Of a DNA stretch of 64,000 nucleotides, positions 45,159 through 54,150 are shown in pieces (within the stretch, counting starts at the first letter, position 1; every line of letters begins with the position of its first letter). The notes beneath the pieces are model-generated. The model saw only the letters and a program-made list of their open reading frames with translations, did no database searches and was not told where the DNA came from. Made by a program: the position numbers and the translations under genes. The DNA comes from Mesorhizobium sp. (GTDB taxonomy: Bacteria > Pseudomonadota > Alphaproteobacteria > Rhizobiales > Rhizobiaceae): the NCBI RefSeq assembly GCF_004963255.1, contig NZ_SUGA01000002.1, positions 204,770-268,769 on the forward strand. Reading direction: 5' to 3'.

Positions 45159-46573
45159 CCGCCGGCCGTCATCAGGATCTCGATGCGGCGGTTCGCGGCC
45201 GCCATCGGATCGGACGCGATCTTGGGCTGCCGGTCGGCGAAGCCCGCGACCTCGGTGATGCGGCTTTCGTCGACGCCGCCGCGCACCAGCATGTAGTAGG
45301 CCGCATGGGCTCGCGCGGTGGACAGCCGCCAGTTGTCGTAAGTGTCGCTGCGGAACGGCCGCGCGTCCGTGTGGCCGCTGATGGTGATGGTGCCCTTCTT
45401 CTCGTTGATGATGTGGCCGATCTTTTCCATCGCCAGCACCAGCTCGCGACGCGGCATGGCCGAACCGATCTCGAACATGCCGAAATCGAGCTGATCGGTG
45501 ATAGAAATGACGACCCCCTTGTCGGTGGCCTCGACCGAGACGCCGTCGGCGAGCTTTTCGCCCGGCAGGAATGCCTTGGCGAGTTCCTTCTTGATGTCCG
45601 CGGCCTGCTGGAGGGCGGCTTTGCTCGGCGCCTTGTCGCCCTTGTCGGCGCCTTGCTCTTGTTCGGTCTTTTCCGCCTTCGCCGCTTCGGCCTTGGTGTC
45701 GCCGGCCGCGGCCTCGCGCTTGTCGGCTTCGGCTTTTCCGCCCTGTGCCTTGTCAGTCTTGTTACCTTCACCCAACGGCTTCTCGGCCTCGGCCTGCGCG
45801 GCCTTCTGATCGCTCTTGGCTTCGGTCTTTTCCGAGGTTGCCAGCGGCTCCAGCGGCGCGGCCGTCAGCGGGGGAGCCGCCGGAGCGGCCTTTGCCTTCG
45901 GCGCCGTGGCCGTTGCGACCTTCTCGCCAGGCTTGGCGGGATCGCCATCGATCTTGGCGCGTTCGGCGGTGGCCTCGGCGCCAGGCGCCGCCACCTGCTG
46001 CGACCAGAAATCAGGCGCGAAGGGGTCGCGATAGGATTCGCCGCCGGAGGCGCCGGTCGCCGGGCCGGCCGTCTGGGCGCCGCCTTCGCCCTTGGCGCTG
46101 ACATTCTGCAGCACCCCCGTATCGGCGGCGATCTCCGCCAGCACCGCATAGGGATCGGCAAACAGCTTTTCATCGGACAGCTGGGCATCCTGCGCGCCGT
46201 CCTTGGTCTGCCGGCGTTCGGACGAGCCGGCGCCGCCCTTGCCGTCCTCGCCCGCCTTGGTCGCGCCCTGCTGCGGATTGTCCGCGGTCAATCCGACCTT
46301 GCTCGGGCCGTCGCCGAGATCCTCGAGGCCCTTGCGGCTGGAATTGCGGTCGATCAGCTCGACCGGATTGAAATAGCTGGCGACGGCTGCCTTGGTCTGC
46401 TCGTTGGCGGCGTTGATCAGCCACATGACGAGGAAGAAGCACATCATCGCCGTCATGAAATCGGCGAAGGCGATCTTCCACACGCCACCATGGTGATCAT
46501 CGTCATGACCGTCGTGATTGCGCTTGACGATGATGATCTCGTGCCGGGGCTCGGCATGGTCGATGGCGCTCAT
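45155..46573 (-). CDS. motB: Flagellar stator protein MotB
   Basis: A 472-residue stator subunit. The N-terminal His/Asp-rich stretch (HDGHDDDHHGG) precedes one membrane helix with the proton-carrying Asp in AFADFMTAMMCFFLVMWL. A long Ala/Lys/Glu-rich linker leads to the C-terminal OmpA peptidoglycan-binding domain (ISGHTDARPF ... LSTARAHAAYYMLV). A longer reading to 47239 is rejected; the start at 46573 overlaps the FliH-like stop by four bases. Confidence 0.95.
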   Translation of the reverse strand: MSAIDHAEPRHEIIIVKRNHDGHDDDHHGGVWKIAFADFMTAMMCFFLVMWLINAANEQTKAAVASYFNPVELIDRNSSRKGLEDLGDGPSKVGLTADNPQQGATKAGEDGKGGAGSSERRQTKDGAQDAQLSDEKLFADPYAVLAEIAADTGVLQNVSAKGEGGAQTAGPATGASGGESYRDPFAPDFWSQQVAAPGAEATAERAKIDGDPAKPGEKVATATAPKAKAAPAAPPLTAAPLEPLATSEKTEAKSDQKAAQAEAEKPLGEGNKTDKAQGGKAEADKREAAAGDTKAEAAKAEKTEQEQGADKGDKAPSKAALQQAADIKKELAKAFLPGEKLADGVSVEATDKGVVISITDQLDFGMFEIGSAMPRRELVLAMEKIGHIINEKKGTITISGHTDARPFRSDTYDNWRLSTARAHAAYYMLVRGGVDESRITEVAGFADRQPKIASDPMAAANRRIEILMTAGG

Positions 46574-47205
46574 GACAGAACCTCGGACAAGGACGCGGAC
46601 CACTCGGCGATACGCGTCTCGAACACCGTTTCGTCGATGCTGACGGTCAGGTCGAAGCCCGGCGCCTCGGCGAAGTCGAGATTGGCCGCGCGGGATCCAA
46701 GCGCCGCCTTCAGGGGCTCGAACAGCGAGAGGGGGCCCCGAATACCGATGCGGACGGCTTCGTTGTCGGCGACCGCGGCGCCGATGGCGCGTGAAAGGGC
46801 CTGCAGCGAACGTTCCTGCAGGTCGTCGCTGAGAAGGCCGCCGATGATGCGGGCAACAGTCGCGCCGGTAAGCTCGGCAACGCGCTGCTCCATGGCGTCG
46901 ATCCGCGTGGCGACAGCGGCGCCGAGGTCGCCGCCGAAGCTTTCGAGAAAGGCTCTCGCGGCATCGTCGCTGGCCTGGCGCTCGGCGTCGAGCGCGGCCT
47001 GATGGGCGAGCGCAAGCCTTGCCTCGAGCGTGGCCTCCGCATCGGCCACCGCCTCGGCGATCAGCGCGCCGATGTCGGCCTGTGGCGCGTGCGGCGCCGG
47101 CGCGGCCGGCATATGTGCGGCTTCGCGCGGGGTCGCCGCCTGGCTGGCATGCGGGGTCCGCGAGCCGAAATCGGGCAGGAGATCGAAGAGGGCTGTCGAG
47201 GCCAT
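46570..47205 (-). CDS. FliH-like flagellar export regulator
   Basis: A 211-residue protein. A helical, Ala/Glu-rich middle (IAEAVADAEATLEARLALAHQAALDAER) leads to a C-terminal domain like that of FliH/YscL (VAELTGATVARIIGGLL ... VSIDETVFETRIAEW). FliH holds the FliI ATPase. It lies three bases after fliF and is coupled to motB. The assignment is from architecture and context. Confidence 0.72.
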   Translation of the reverse strand: MASTALFDLLPDFGSRTPHASQAATPREAAHMPAAPAPHAPQADIGALIAEAVADAEATLEARLALAHQAALDAERQASDDAARAFLESFGGDLGAAVATRIDAMEQRVAELTGATVARIIGGLLSDDLQERSLQALSRAIGAAVADNEAVRIGIRGPLSLFEPLKAALGSRAANLDFAEAPGFDLTVSIDETVFETRIAEWSASLSEVLS

Positions 47206-47208
47206 AAC

Positions 47209-48861
47209 CTAACCCACGGCTTCCGGGGCGGCCGCCCATTTGCGCAGAATCTGCGCGGTGCGCTCCTCATTGAGGTCGACCATGCGGGCAAGCCGCTCCT
47301 GCGGTGCCGGCCGGATCTTCTGGCGCAGATCATCGAGCGGGGTTGCGCCGGCGCGCGCGCCGGGCAGGGGCGGGGGCTCGGCGGTGATCGCGGCGACCGG
47401 CGCGTCGGGCGTCGGCAGCGAGCGTTGCACGTCATCGAAGCTTGGGCCGGCAATGGCCGCGGGGTTTGCCGACGCCGTCAGCGCGGTGGCCATCGGCTTC
47501 AAGCCGAAGAAGGCAACCAGGAAAACAACGACGATGAAGGCGCCGGCATTGATCAGCGTACCTGTATAGGTGCCGATCGAGGCGAGGATGCCCGGCTGTT
47601 CGATCGGCTCGCCGTCGAGGCCGTTGATGAACTCGACCGCCGACACGTCGATGACGTCGCCGCGCTTGTCGTCGAAGCCGGTCGCCGAGGCCACCATCTT
47701 CTGGATATCGGCGACGCGCTTGGCGATCTGCTCTGGCGTGGCCTCCTTGCCGAGGATGGTCTTCAGGCGATCCTGGTTGACGACGACCGCGATCGACATC
47801 TTGTTGACCGTGTAGCCGTTCGAAACGGTCGCGATCTTCTTGGAGTTGATCTCGTAGTTGGTGATCTCTTCCTTGCGGTCGTTCTGCGAGGAGGACTGCG
47901 GTCCCTCGGTGCTGGTGGTCTGGGTCTCGGGCAGGTTCTGCTCGACGCTGGTCGGGGTCGAGGCCTGCTTCTGGTTGCTGGCCTCGTTGGTCTTGACTGA
48001 TTGCACCGAACGCTCGACGCGCGAGTTCGGATCGAAGATCGTCTCCTCGGTCTGGCGGCTGTCGGTGTTGACGTCGGCCTTGACGCTGGCGCGAAAATTG
48101 TCGGGGCCAAGATAGGGGGTCAGAGCGCGGCGGATGTTGTCGCCGATCTGCGCCTCGACCGTCTGCTCGACGCCCAGCGTGCGTGCAGCGCTCGTGTTGG
48201 ACGGATCGTCGCCGGCGGCCAGCAGATTGCCGTTGGAATCGAGCACGGTGACCTTGTCGGCCGAGAGGCCCGGAACAGCCGCGGCGACGAGATGGCGGAT
48301 CGACATGGCGCTTTTCTCGGCATCGTTGCCGGTATAGCGGATGACCACCGAGGCGGAGGGCTGTTGCTCGTCGCGGCGGAAATTGGCGCGCTCGGACATG
48401 ACGATATGGACGCGCGCCGCCTTGACGCCGGAAATCGACTGGATGGTGCGCGCGATCTCGCCTTCCAGCGCGCGCACACGGGTGATCTGCTGCATGAACG
48501 AGGTGAGGCCGAGCGAGCCGACATTGTCGAACAGCTCGTAGCCGGCATTGGCGCTGGTCGGCAGGCCTTTCTCGGCAAGCAGCATGCGCGCCTGCGCGGT
48601 GGTGCCGGCGGGCACCAGCACCGAGGTTCCGTCTGAGCCGACGTCGAAGCCGATGCCGGCATCGGCCAGCACAAGGCCGATCTGGTTCACGTCGGAACGC
48701 TCGAGGCCGACATAGAGCGTCTCATAGGCCGGGCGATTGAGATAGACGGATGCGATGCCGATGACGGCCATGACCAGGGCCGCGATGCCGCCCATGAGCG
48801 CCAGACGCCGCACGCCGAAGCTCTTCAAATTCGCGATGATGCTCTGGATCTGTTCCGGCAC
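47209..48861 (-). CDS. fliF: Flagellar M-ring protein FliF
   Basis: A 550-residue MS-ring protein. It has two membrane helices (LALMGGIAALVMAVIGIASVYL near the start and LINAGAFIVVVFLVAFFGL near residue 440). The ring-building motifs include YVGLERSDVNQIGLVLADAGI and VQSISGVKAARVHIVMSE. The C-terminal tail (PLDDLRQKIRPAPQERLARMVDLNEERTAQILRKW in outline) binds FliG. It heads the fliF-fliH-like-motB-motC-fliK group and has the shared element 37 bases upstream. Confidence 0.97.
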   Translation of the reverse strand: MPEQIQSIIANLKSFGVRRLALMGGIAALVMAVIGIASVYLNRPAYETLYVGLERSDVNQIGLVLADAGIGFDVGSDGTSVLVPAGTTAQARMLLAEKGLPTSANAGYELFDNVGSLGLTSFMQQITRVRALEGEIARTIQSISGVKAARVHIVMSERANFRRDEQQPSASVVIRYTGNDAEKSAMSIRHLVAAAVPGLSADKVTVLDSNGNLLAAGDDPSNTSAARTLGVEQTVEAQIGDNIRRALTPYLGPDNFRASVKADVNTDSRQTEETIFDPNSRVERSVQSVKTNEASNQKQASTPTSVEQNLPETQTTSTEGPQSSSQNDRKEEITNYEINSKKIATVSNGYTVNKMSIAVVVNQDRLKTILGKEATPEQIAKRVADIQKMVASATGFDDKRGDVIDVSAVEFINGLDGEPIEQPGILASIGTYTGTLINAGAFIVVVFLVAFFGLKPMATALTASANPAAIAGPSFDDVQRSLPTPDAPVAAITAEPPPLPGARAGATPLDDLRQKIRPAPQERLARMVDLNEERTAQILRKWAAAPEAVG

Positions 48862-48898
48862 GATTCAACGGCTCCCAGCACGACTGTCCGCCGGAAGA

Positions 48899-48918
48899 CT
48901 AGACCGCGAAGCTTGTGC
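48899..48918 (-). promoter_or_regulatory. Shared flagellar promoter-like element before fliF
   Basis: On the minus strand GCACAAG, nine bases, then CTAG. It lies 37 bases from the fliF start. CTTC precedes it and TCTT follows it, as in the flgB copy. Confidence 0.55.
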
Positions 48919-48985
48919 GAAGATGATAGCGCGCGCTGCCCAGGAACCAGAGAGCTACCGAACCGGCGGGTTTTTCCGATCAATG

Positions 48986-49016
48986 AAAAAGGCCGCGTCC
49001 GAAGCGCGGCCTTTTT
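48986..49016 (-). terminator. Rho-independent terminator after the downstream flagellin gene
   Basis: AAAAAGGCCGCG (48986-48997) pairs perfectly with CGCGGCCTTTTT (49005-49016). On the minus strand it gives a GC stem followed by a T run, 22 bases after the flagellin stop. It can work in both directions and separates the flagellin gene from fliF. Confidence 0.88.
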
Positions 49017-49037
49017 CGTTGATCGGGGTTGGTTGGC

Positions 49038-50108
49038 TTAGCCGTTCTTGAACAGCGACAGGATCGACTGCGAGGAGCTGTTGGCGATCGAGAGCGACTG
49101 GATGCCGAGCTGCTGCTGGACCTGGAGCGCCTGCAGGCGCGTCGATTCCTTGTTCATGTCAGCATCGACCAGCTGGCCAACGCCACGGTCGATGGAGTCC
49201 ATCAGGCTCTGCGTGAAGGTCTTCTGCAGGTCGATCGAGCTCTTGGCGGCGCCGAGCACGGTGGCGGCGTCAGTAAGCTGACTCATGACGTTGTCGATCT
49301 TGGTGACCATCTGCGTGATGATATCGTCGGTCACGCCCGTTGCCGTGATGTCGAGATTGAAGGCGGAGACGTTGTCGATCTTGACGGGCGTGCCCGTCAC
49401 CGCGGCCTGGGCGGCGGTGTTGGCGGCGATGTCGGTGGCGCCGCCGGCGATCGCGGTGGCATAGGCGGCGTCATACGCCGACTGGTCCGCTGCCGTGGAA
49501 TAGATCGATGTCTTGCGATCGAGGATGCCCTGGTTCTTGACGGCGGTGGCGAGGCCGGAATCGAACAGCTTGGTGCTTTCGACATTGATGTCGATGGTGC
49601 CGAGCGAGATGGCGCCGGAAGAGGAGCGGTTGAAGGAGGAGACGATCTGAGCGTCGGGCTGGACGCCGTCATTGGCGGCGGCGACCTGCTTGGACGTCAC
49701 CGAAAGATAATTCGAGCCGGAGAAGGTGGCGGCGTCGGCGAAGGATTTCATCTGCGCCTGCAGCGCAGTGATTTCGGTCTGCGTCTTGGCCTTGTTGGCG
49801 TCCGACTGGCCGACAGCCGACAAGAGCTTGGTCTTGATCTTGCCGATGGTGTCCAGCACGTTGTTCATGCCGGTATAGGCTGTATCGACCTTCGAGGCGC
49901 CGAGGCCGAGCGCGTCCTGCACGGTCGACAGCGCCGAGTTGTCGGAGCGCATCGTGGTGGCGATCGACCAGTAGGCGGCGTTGTCGGAGGCCTCGGAGAC
50001 CCTGTAGCCGGTCGAGATCCGCGCCTGCGTCTGCTCGAGCGATTTGTTGGTGGCGTTGAGGCTTTGAAGTGCGGTCAACGCCGCAGCGTTCGTCATGATG
50101 CTCGCCAA
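49038..50108 (-). CDS. fla: Flagellin (downstream copy)
   Basis: A 356-residue flagellin. The conserved ends are MASIMTNAAALTALQSLNA and, at the C-terminus, DLQKTFTQSLMDSIDRGVGQ followed by the QQLGIQSLSIANSSSQSIL helix. The middle differs from the copy at 50363. Rhizobial filaments are complex and built from several flagellins. It has its own 254-bp upstream gap and terminator, so it is probably a separate transcript. Confidence 0.96.
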   Translation of the reverse strand: MASIMTNAAALTALQSLNATNKSLEQTQARISTGYRVSEASDNAAYWSIATTMRSDNSALSTVQDALGLGASKVDTAYTGMNNVLDTIGKIKTKLLSAVGQSDANKAKTQTEITALQAQMKSFADAATFSGSNYLSVTSKQVAAANDGVQPDAQIVSSFNRSSSGAISLGTIDINVESTKLFDSGLATAVKNQGILDRKTSIYSTAADQSAYDAAYATAIAGGATDIAANTAAQAAVTGTPVKIDNVSAFNLDITATGVTDDIITQMVTKIDNVMSQLTDAATVLGAAKSSIDLQKTFTQSLMDSIDRGVGQLVDADMNKESTRLQALQVQQQLGIQSLSIANSSSQSILSLFKNG

Positions 50109-50268
50109 GAAACTCGCTCCTTCTCAAAAGCCGGCATGCCACGCAGGCCTCGACCTGCCCATCGGTTGCGATCGTGCCGGTCGGGCCGAGTCGACAACCT
50201 GTATCAATTGGTTAACCATACCTAGCGCGATATGGTTAATGGCCTGTTAAAAGTCAGCTTCGGAGAAG

Positions 50269-50288
50269 TTAAGGAACGAGGGTTGCGC
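50269..50288 (-). promoter_or_regulatory. Flagellar promoter-like element, distant copy before the downstream flagellin
   Basis: On the minus strand GCGCAAC, nine bases, then TTAA. It matches the other copies except for the last base of the first half. It lies 160 bases from the start codon, which would give a long leader of the kind FlbT acts on. Confidence 0.4.
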
Positions 50289-50307
50289 GAGCCTTGAGCA
50301 AACGCAA

Positions 50308-50336
50308 ATCGGGCCGCGCTTTTGGCGCGGCCCGAT
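50308..50336 (-). terminator. Terminator hairpin after the upstream flagellin gene
   Basis: ATCGGGCCGCGC (50308-50319) pairs perfectly with GCGCGGCCCGAT (50325-50336) around a five-base loop, 27 bases after the flagellin stop. Only a weak T-rich tract follows on the minus strand. Confidence 0.75.
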
Positions 50337-50362
50337 GCTTTGGCGTGGTCAGTATAGAATGA

Positions 50363-51361
50363 TCAGCCGCGGAAGAGCGACAGGATCGACTGCGACGAGC
50401 CGTTGGCGATCGACAGCGCCTGGACGCCGAGCTGCTGCTGAACCTGCAGAGCCTGGAGGCGGGTCGATTCCTTGTTCATGTCGGCATCGACGAGCTGGCC
50501 GACGCCGCGATCGATGGAGTCCATCAGGCTCGAAGTGAAGGTCTTCTGCAGGTCGATCGAGCTCTTAGCGGCGCCGAGCTTGGTGGCGGCGGTTGTCATG
50601 GCCTTGAGCGCGGTATCGACGACGTTCATCATCTCCGCGATCTGGGTGTCGCTGGCGCCCTTGCCAGTTGCGGAGTCGAAGATCTTCAGGCCGGCGACCG
50701 AGTAGGTGTCGCCGGCAGCCGCAGCCGCACCCAAGGTCGGGTTCTGTGCCGTGCCGACGATGGCGCCGGTCGCGCCGACGTAGTTGGCGTCGAGGATACC
50801 CTTCTGCGTTCCCGCCGTGGTGCCGGCTTCATAAAGCTTGATGCTTTCCACGTTGACGTCGATGGTCGAGATCGAAACCGCACCGGTGGCGCTGCGGTTG
50901 AATGCCGAGACGATCTTGACGTCGGCAGCGGCGGTGGCGGTGCCGCTGTTCACGGACAGCATGTTGGTGCCGGAGAAGGTGGCGCCATCGGCATAGGCCT
51001 TCAGCTGGTCCTGAAGCGCTTTGATTTCGGTCTGGGTCTTCTCTTTCGAAGCGTCCGTCTGACCGTAGGAAGCAGTCAGCTTCTGCTGGATCTTGTTGAT
51101 GGTGTCGATCGCACTGCTCATGCCGGTGTAGGCGGTGTCGACCTTCGAGGCGCCGAGGCCGAGAGCGTCCGAAACGGTGGACATGGCCTGGTTGTCGGAG
51201 CGCATCGTGGTGGCGATCGACCAGTAAGCGGCGTTGTCCGAAGCCTGAGAGACGCGATAACCCGTCGAGATGCGCGACTGGGTGGTGTCGAGGTTCTTCT
51301 GGGTGGCGTTCAAGCTCTGCAGAGCGGTCAACGCCGAGGCGTTGGTCATGATACTGGCCAT
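50363..51361 (-). CDS. fla: Flagellin (upstream copy)
   Basis: A 332-residue flagellin paralogue with the same conserved ends (MASIMTNASALTALQSLNA; DLQKTFTSSLMDSIDRGVGQ) and a 24-residue shorter, different middle. The pair arose by tandem duplication. Its leader carries a strong hairpin at 51398-51418. AGGG about ten bases before the ATG is a possible ribosome site. Confidence 0.96.
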   Translation of the reverse strand: MASIMTNASALTALQSLNATQKNLDTTQSRISTGYRVSQASDNAAYWSIATTMRSDNQAMSTVSDALGLGASKVDTAYTGMSSAIDTINKIQQKLTASYGQTDASKEKTQTEIKALQDQLKAYADGATFSGTNMLSVNSGTATAAADVKIVSAFNRSATGAVSISTIDVNVESIKLYEAGTTAGTQKGILDANYVGATGAIVGTAQNPTLGAAAAAGDTYSVAGLKIFDSATGKGASDTQIAEMMNVVDTALKAMTTAATKLGAAKSSIDLQKTFTSSLMDSIDRGVGQLVDADMNKESTRLQALQVQQQLGVQALSIANGSSQSILSLFRG

Positions 51362-51397
51362 GGTACTCGTACCCTATTTTTACACGGATTTTTTTGA

Positions 51398-51418
51398 CAT
51401 ACCGGCATGTCCGGTATG
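51398..51418 (-). promoter_or_regulatory. Hairpin in the flagellin leader
   Basis: CATACCGG (51398-51405) and CCGGTATG (51411-51418) form a perfect 8-bp stem with a five-base loop, 37-57 bases before the flagellin start. An A run, not a T run, follows on the minus strand, so it is not a terminator. The 5' leader of flagellin mRNA is where FlbT acts in Caulobacter. Confidence 0.5.
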
Positions 51419-51532
51419 ACGGTGCGGCATCATGCCAATGATCTGTGAAACCCGATCACCCGCCATCTGCGAGCAATATGCGGGCCAGTCCCTACCAAAG
51501 ACCTAAATCGGACGGTTAATCGAAAATATATT

Positions 51533-51547
51533 GCGCAAAATTTGCGC
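51533..51547. promoter_or_regulatory. Palindrome between fliP and flagellin
   Basis: GCGCAAA-A-TTTGCGC is a perfect 7-bp inverted repeat, 39-53 bases after the fliP stop. On the minus strand an AT-rich run (ATATATTTT) follows. It may be a weak fliP terminator or part of the flagellin promoter, since GCGCAAA with ATAT nine bases on loosely resembles the shared element. Confidence 0.35.
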
Positions 51548-51585
51548 GGAACGGAGACGGCATTTCAACACCCGTCCCGGCGTCG

Positions 51586-52317
51586 TCAGGTGAAGGACCG
51601 CACCAGGCTGCCGACGAGAAGGTTCCAGCCGTCGATCAGCACGAAGAACAGGATCTTGAACGGCAGCGACACCACCGTCGGCGGCAGCATCATCATGCCC
51701 ATGGCCATGGTCACGGTGGCGACGATGAGGTCGATGACGAGGAAGGGCAACACAATGAGAAAGCCGATCTCGAAGCCGCGGCGGATTTCCGAGATCATGA
51801 AGGCCGGCACCAGGATGCGCAGATCGACCGTCTCGCGCGAGACAGTCTGGCCACGCTCGCGGGCGAGGTCGGCGAAAAGGTCGAAGTCCTTGTCGCGCAC
51901 ATTGTGCAGCATGAAATCGCGGAACGGACCGGAGATCTTCTCGAACGCTTCGCCTTGCGTGATCTGGTTGTCCATCAGCGGCTTCACGCCGTTGTTCCAG
52001 GCCTGGTCGAAGGTCGGCGCCATGACATAGAAGGTCATGAACAACGACAGCGAGATCAGGATCAGGTTCGCGGGCGTCGACTGAAGGCCGATGCCGGCGC
52101 GCAGGATCGAGAAGGCGATGACGAAGCGGGTGAAGCTTGTCACCATGATGAGCAAGCCCGGCGCCACCGAAAGCACGGTCAGCAGGCCGAACATCTGGAT
52201 CAGGTAGCCGACGGTCGTGCCGTCGGCCTTGCCGATGCCGCCGAGATCGAGCTGCTGGGCCGCGGCGACGGAGGTGGTGACGACGATGAGCGCCGTGGCT
52301 ATGAGGAACTTTCTCAT
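51586..52317 (-). CDS. fliP: Flagellar export protein FliP
   Basis: A 243-residue export gate protein. A cleavable signal (KFLIATALIVVTTSVAAAQ) is followed by four membrane segments; VMVTSFTRFVIAFSILR-like and LRILVPAFMISEIRRGFEIGF motifs are family hallmarks. Its start overlaps the fliL stop by four bases. It ends the long flgB operon, while its gate partners fliQ and fliR lie far away. Confidence 0.96.
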   Translation of the reverse strand: MRKFLIATALIVVTTSVAAAQQLDLGGIGKADGTTVGYLIQMFGLLTVLSVAPGLLIMVTSFTRFVIAFSILRAGIGLQSTPANLILISLSLFMTFYVMAPTFDQAWNNGVKPLMDNQITQGEAFEKISGPFRDFMLHNVRDKDFDLFADLARERGQTVSRETVDLRILVPAFMISEIRRGFEIGFLIVLPFLVIDLIVATVTMAMGMMMLPPTVVSLPFKILFFVLIDGWNLLVGSLVRSFT

Positions 52318-52808
52318 TCGAGCAGCATCGTCCTGACGAGAACCTGTTTGACGTGGCCGCCGCTGCGCAGCGCCGCGCGCTCCTCAAGATCGGCCTTGAG
52401 ATGCTGGTAGCCGCTGGCGCCTTCGATCTGATGCAGCTTGATCGTGCGCACGAAGGCAAGCAGGTCCTGGTGGATCTGCTCGGTCACTTCCGGCGGCTGG
52501 GGGGCGTCATAGAGCACCGATGCCTCCAGCCGGATCCAGACGTCCGAAGGCGAGGCGAGATTGGTGGTGATCGGCGCCAACTGAGCCAGCGTTGGCCCGA
52601 CGGCGGCCTTGCCGCCCTCGGCGGGTTTTTCCGCGGCGCCGGCGTTTTCCGGCGCCACGGGTACTGGCGCCGGCGTCTCGCCCTGCTTGAGATAGCCGCC
52701 GGAAACCCAGCCCATGCCGATGGCCGCGCCTGTCATGACCAGCAGGATGGCGAGCTGGATCACCAGGGAAGGTCCCTTCTTGGGCTGGACCTGCTCGACA
52801 TTGGCCAT
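52314..52808 (-). CDS. fliL: Flagellar basal body-associated protein FliL
   Basis: A 164-residue membrane protein: one N-terminal helix (LVIQLAILLVMTGAAIGMGWVSG) and a periplasmic domain (DVWIRLEASVLYD ... LVRTMLLE). FliL surrounds or supports the stator. It follows flgH by 18 bases. Confidence 0.93.
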   Translation of the reverse strand: MANVEQVQPKKGPSLVIQLAILLVMTGAAIGMGWVSGGYLKQGETPAPVPVAPENAGAAEKPAEGGKAAVGPTLAQLAPITTNLASPSDVWIRLEASVLYDAPQPPEVTEQIHQDLLAFVRTIKLHQIEGASGYQHLKADLEERAALRSGGHVKQVLVRTMLLE

Positions 52809-52826
52809 GGCAGCGCTCTCCCGGCC

Positions 52827-53525
52827 CTAGAAAGGAAGAACCTGGTCGAGGACCTGCTGGCCATAGGCCGGCTGCTGGACCTCGCTCACACGGCCGCGGC
52901 CGCCATAGGAGATGCGCGCCTCGGCGATGCGCTCGTAGGGGATGGTGTTCTCCGCGCCGATGTCGGATGGACGAACCATGCCGGCGATGGTCAGCACGCG
53001 CAGCTCGTAGTTGACACGGACCTCCTGCGAGCCCCTGATCATCAGATTGCCGTTGGGCAGCACCTCCGTCACGACGGCGGCGACGTTGAGCTCGATGTCT
53101 TCCGAACGCTTGATCTCGCCATCGGCATTGGTCTCCGTGCTGGAGCTCAAACCGGCGTCGCCCTTGCCGCTGGTGCTCTTGCCGTCCCATCCGAGCGTGA
53201 CGTCATAGCCGAGCTTGCGCGCGGCGGTGCGGCTGCGATCGTTCTGGTTCTTGAAATTGGCCCTGTCGTTGAGCTTGATGTTGACGGTCAGGATGTCGCC
53301 GGCGCGCAAGGCGCGCGGATCGGTGAAGAGCCGGCTCTGGCGGTCGTCCCAGAGCGAAAATTTCTTCGGCCGCGAGGCAGGCGGCTCGGGATAGCTGTAA
53401 GGACCGGAGGCGCCGATACCGGAACCGACGGGTGACATAGCAGGCTCCCGGCCGATCTCCTTGAAATTGGTGCCGCAGCCGGACAACCCCGCAACCGCGA
53501 CGAGGACAAAGAACTTCAACTTCAT
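52827..53525 (-). CDS. flgH: Flagellar L-ring lipoprotein FlgH
   Basis: A 232-residue outer membrane lipoprotein. The lipobox is LSGC, giving Cys17. The core LFTDPRALRAGDILTVNI and the end QPAYGQQVLDQVLPF are family motifs. It forms the L-ring. Its start overlaps the motE stop by four bases. Confidence 0.96.
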   Translation of the reverse strand: MKLKFFVLVAVAGLSGCGTNFKEIGREPAMSPVGSGIGASGPYSYPEPPASRPKKFSLWDDRQSRLFTDPRALRAGDILTVNIKLNDRANFKNQNDRSRTAARKLGYDVTLGWDGKSTSGKGDAGLSSSTETNADGEIKRSEDIELNVAAVVTEVLPNGNLMIRGSQEVRVNYELRVLTIAGMVRPSDIGAENTIPYERIAEARISYGGRGRVSEVQQPAYGQQVLDQVLPF

Positions 53526-54142
53526 GACGGATCAACCCTTCGCGCCGCGCTGGCCATGATGCCGGTGAGCGTCGCCGCCGCCTTCTGGTCCATTTCATTC
53601 AGGATGACGCCGGCCTTGCGCGAATCGAGCTTCATCAGGATGGCCGCCGCGAGCTCGGCGTTGACCATCGCCAGCCGCTCGGCGGCGGCGTCCGGCTTCA
53701 TGCCGGCATAGATCTTGACGACGCCATCCTCGGCGCGCGCCAGGAACACTTCGCGGCGCTTCAGCCACTCTTCATATTCGGCCTTCTTTGCCTCCAGCGC
53801 TTTCATGCGCTCGTCGATGCCGGCCTGCAGCTGCTTCAGCTCTTCCGCCTGCAGGGCGTAGCGGCGGTCGCGCGCGGCATCCGCGATGTTGGAGCAGAAG
53901 CGCTGGACCTCGCTTTCGTCAGGCGCTTTCCCGACCGCAAGTCCAACCGGCTGGGCCGATGCCGTCTCGCGCGTGAGTTGGGCCGGCTGAGCCGGCGCCT
54001 GACCGCCGGGCAATACCTGGCGCACTTCATCCGCGCGGACCGCGCCGCCCGCCAACGCGACGATCGCGCCAATGGCGAGGAGTCCGGTCACGGGGTGAAG
54101 TCTTGGGCGGCGATGCAGTGTCGAGGAGAGGAGCGCGATCAT
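53522..54142 (-). CDS. motE: Periplasmic motility chaperone MotE
   Basis: A 206-residue exported protein. A signal-like helix (VTGLLAIGAIVALAGGAVRA) precedes a coiled coil (LKQLQAGIDERMKALEAKKAEYEEW) and a MgtE-N-like end (LVMLKLDSRKAGVILNEMD in outline). In Sinorhizobium MotE is a chaperone that stabilises MotC. It follows flgI by eight bases. Confidence 0.9.
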   Translation of the reverse strand: MIALLSSTLHRRPRLHPVTGLLAIGAIVALAGGAVRADEVRQVLPGGQAPAQPAQLTRETASAQPVGLAVGKAPDESEVQRFCSNIADAARDRRYALQAEELKQLQAGIDERMKALEAKKAEYEEWLKRREVFLARAEDGVVKIYAGMKPDAAAERLAMVNAELAAAILMKLDSRKAGVILNEMDQKAAATLTGIMASAARRVDPS

Positions 54143-54150
54143 CGGCGTGC

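Noticed and set aside
45155..47239. A 694-residue reading of MotB extending upstream
   Set aside because: The first ~220 residues overlap the FliH-like gene in another frame and are Arg-rich low-complexity sequence; MotB homology starts at 46573.
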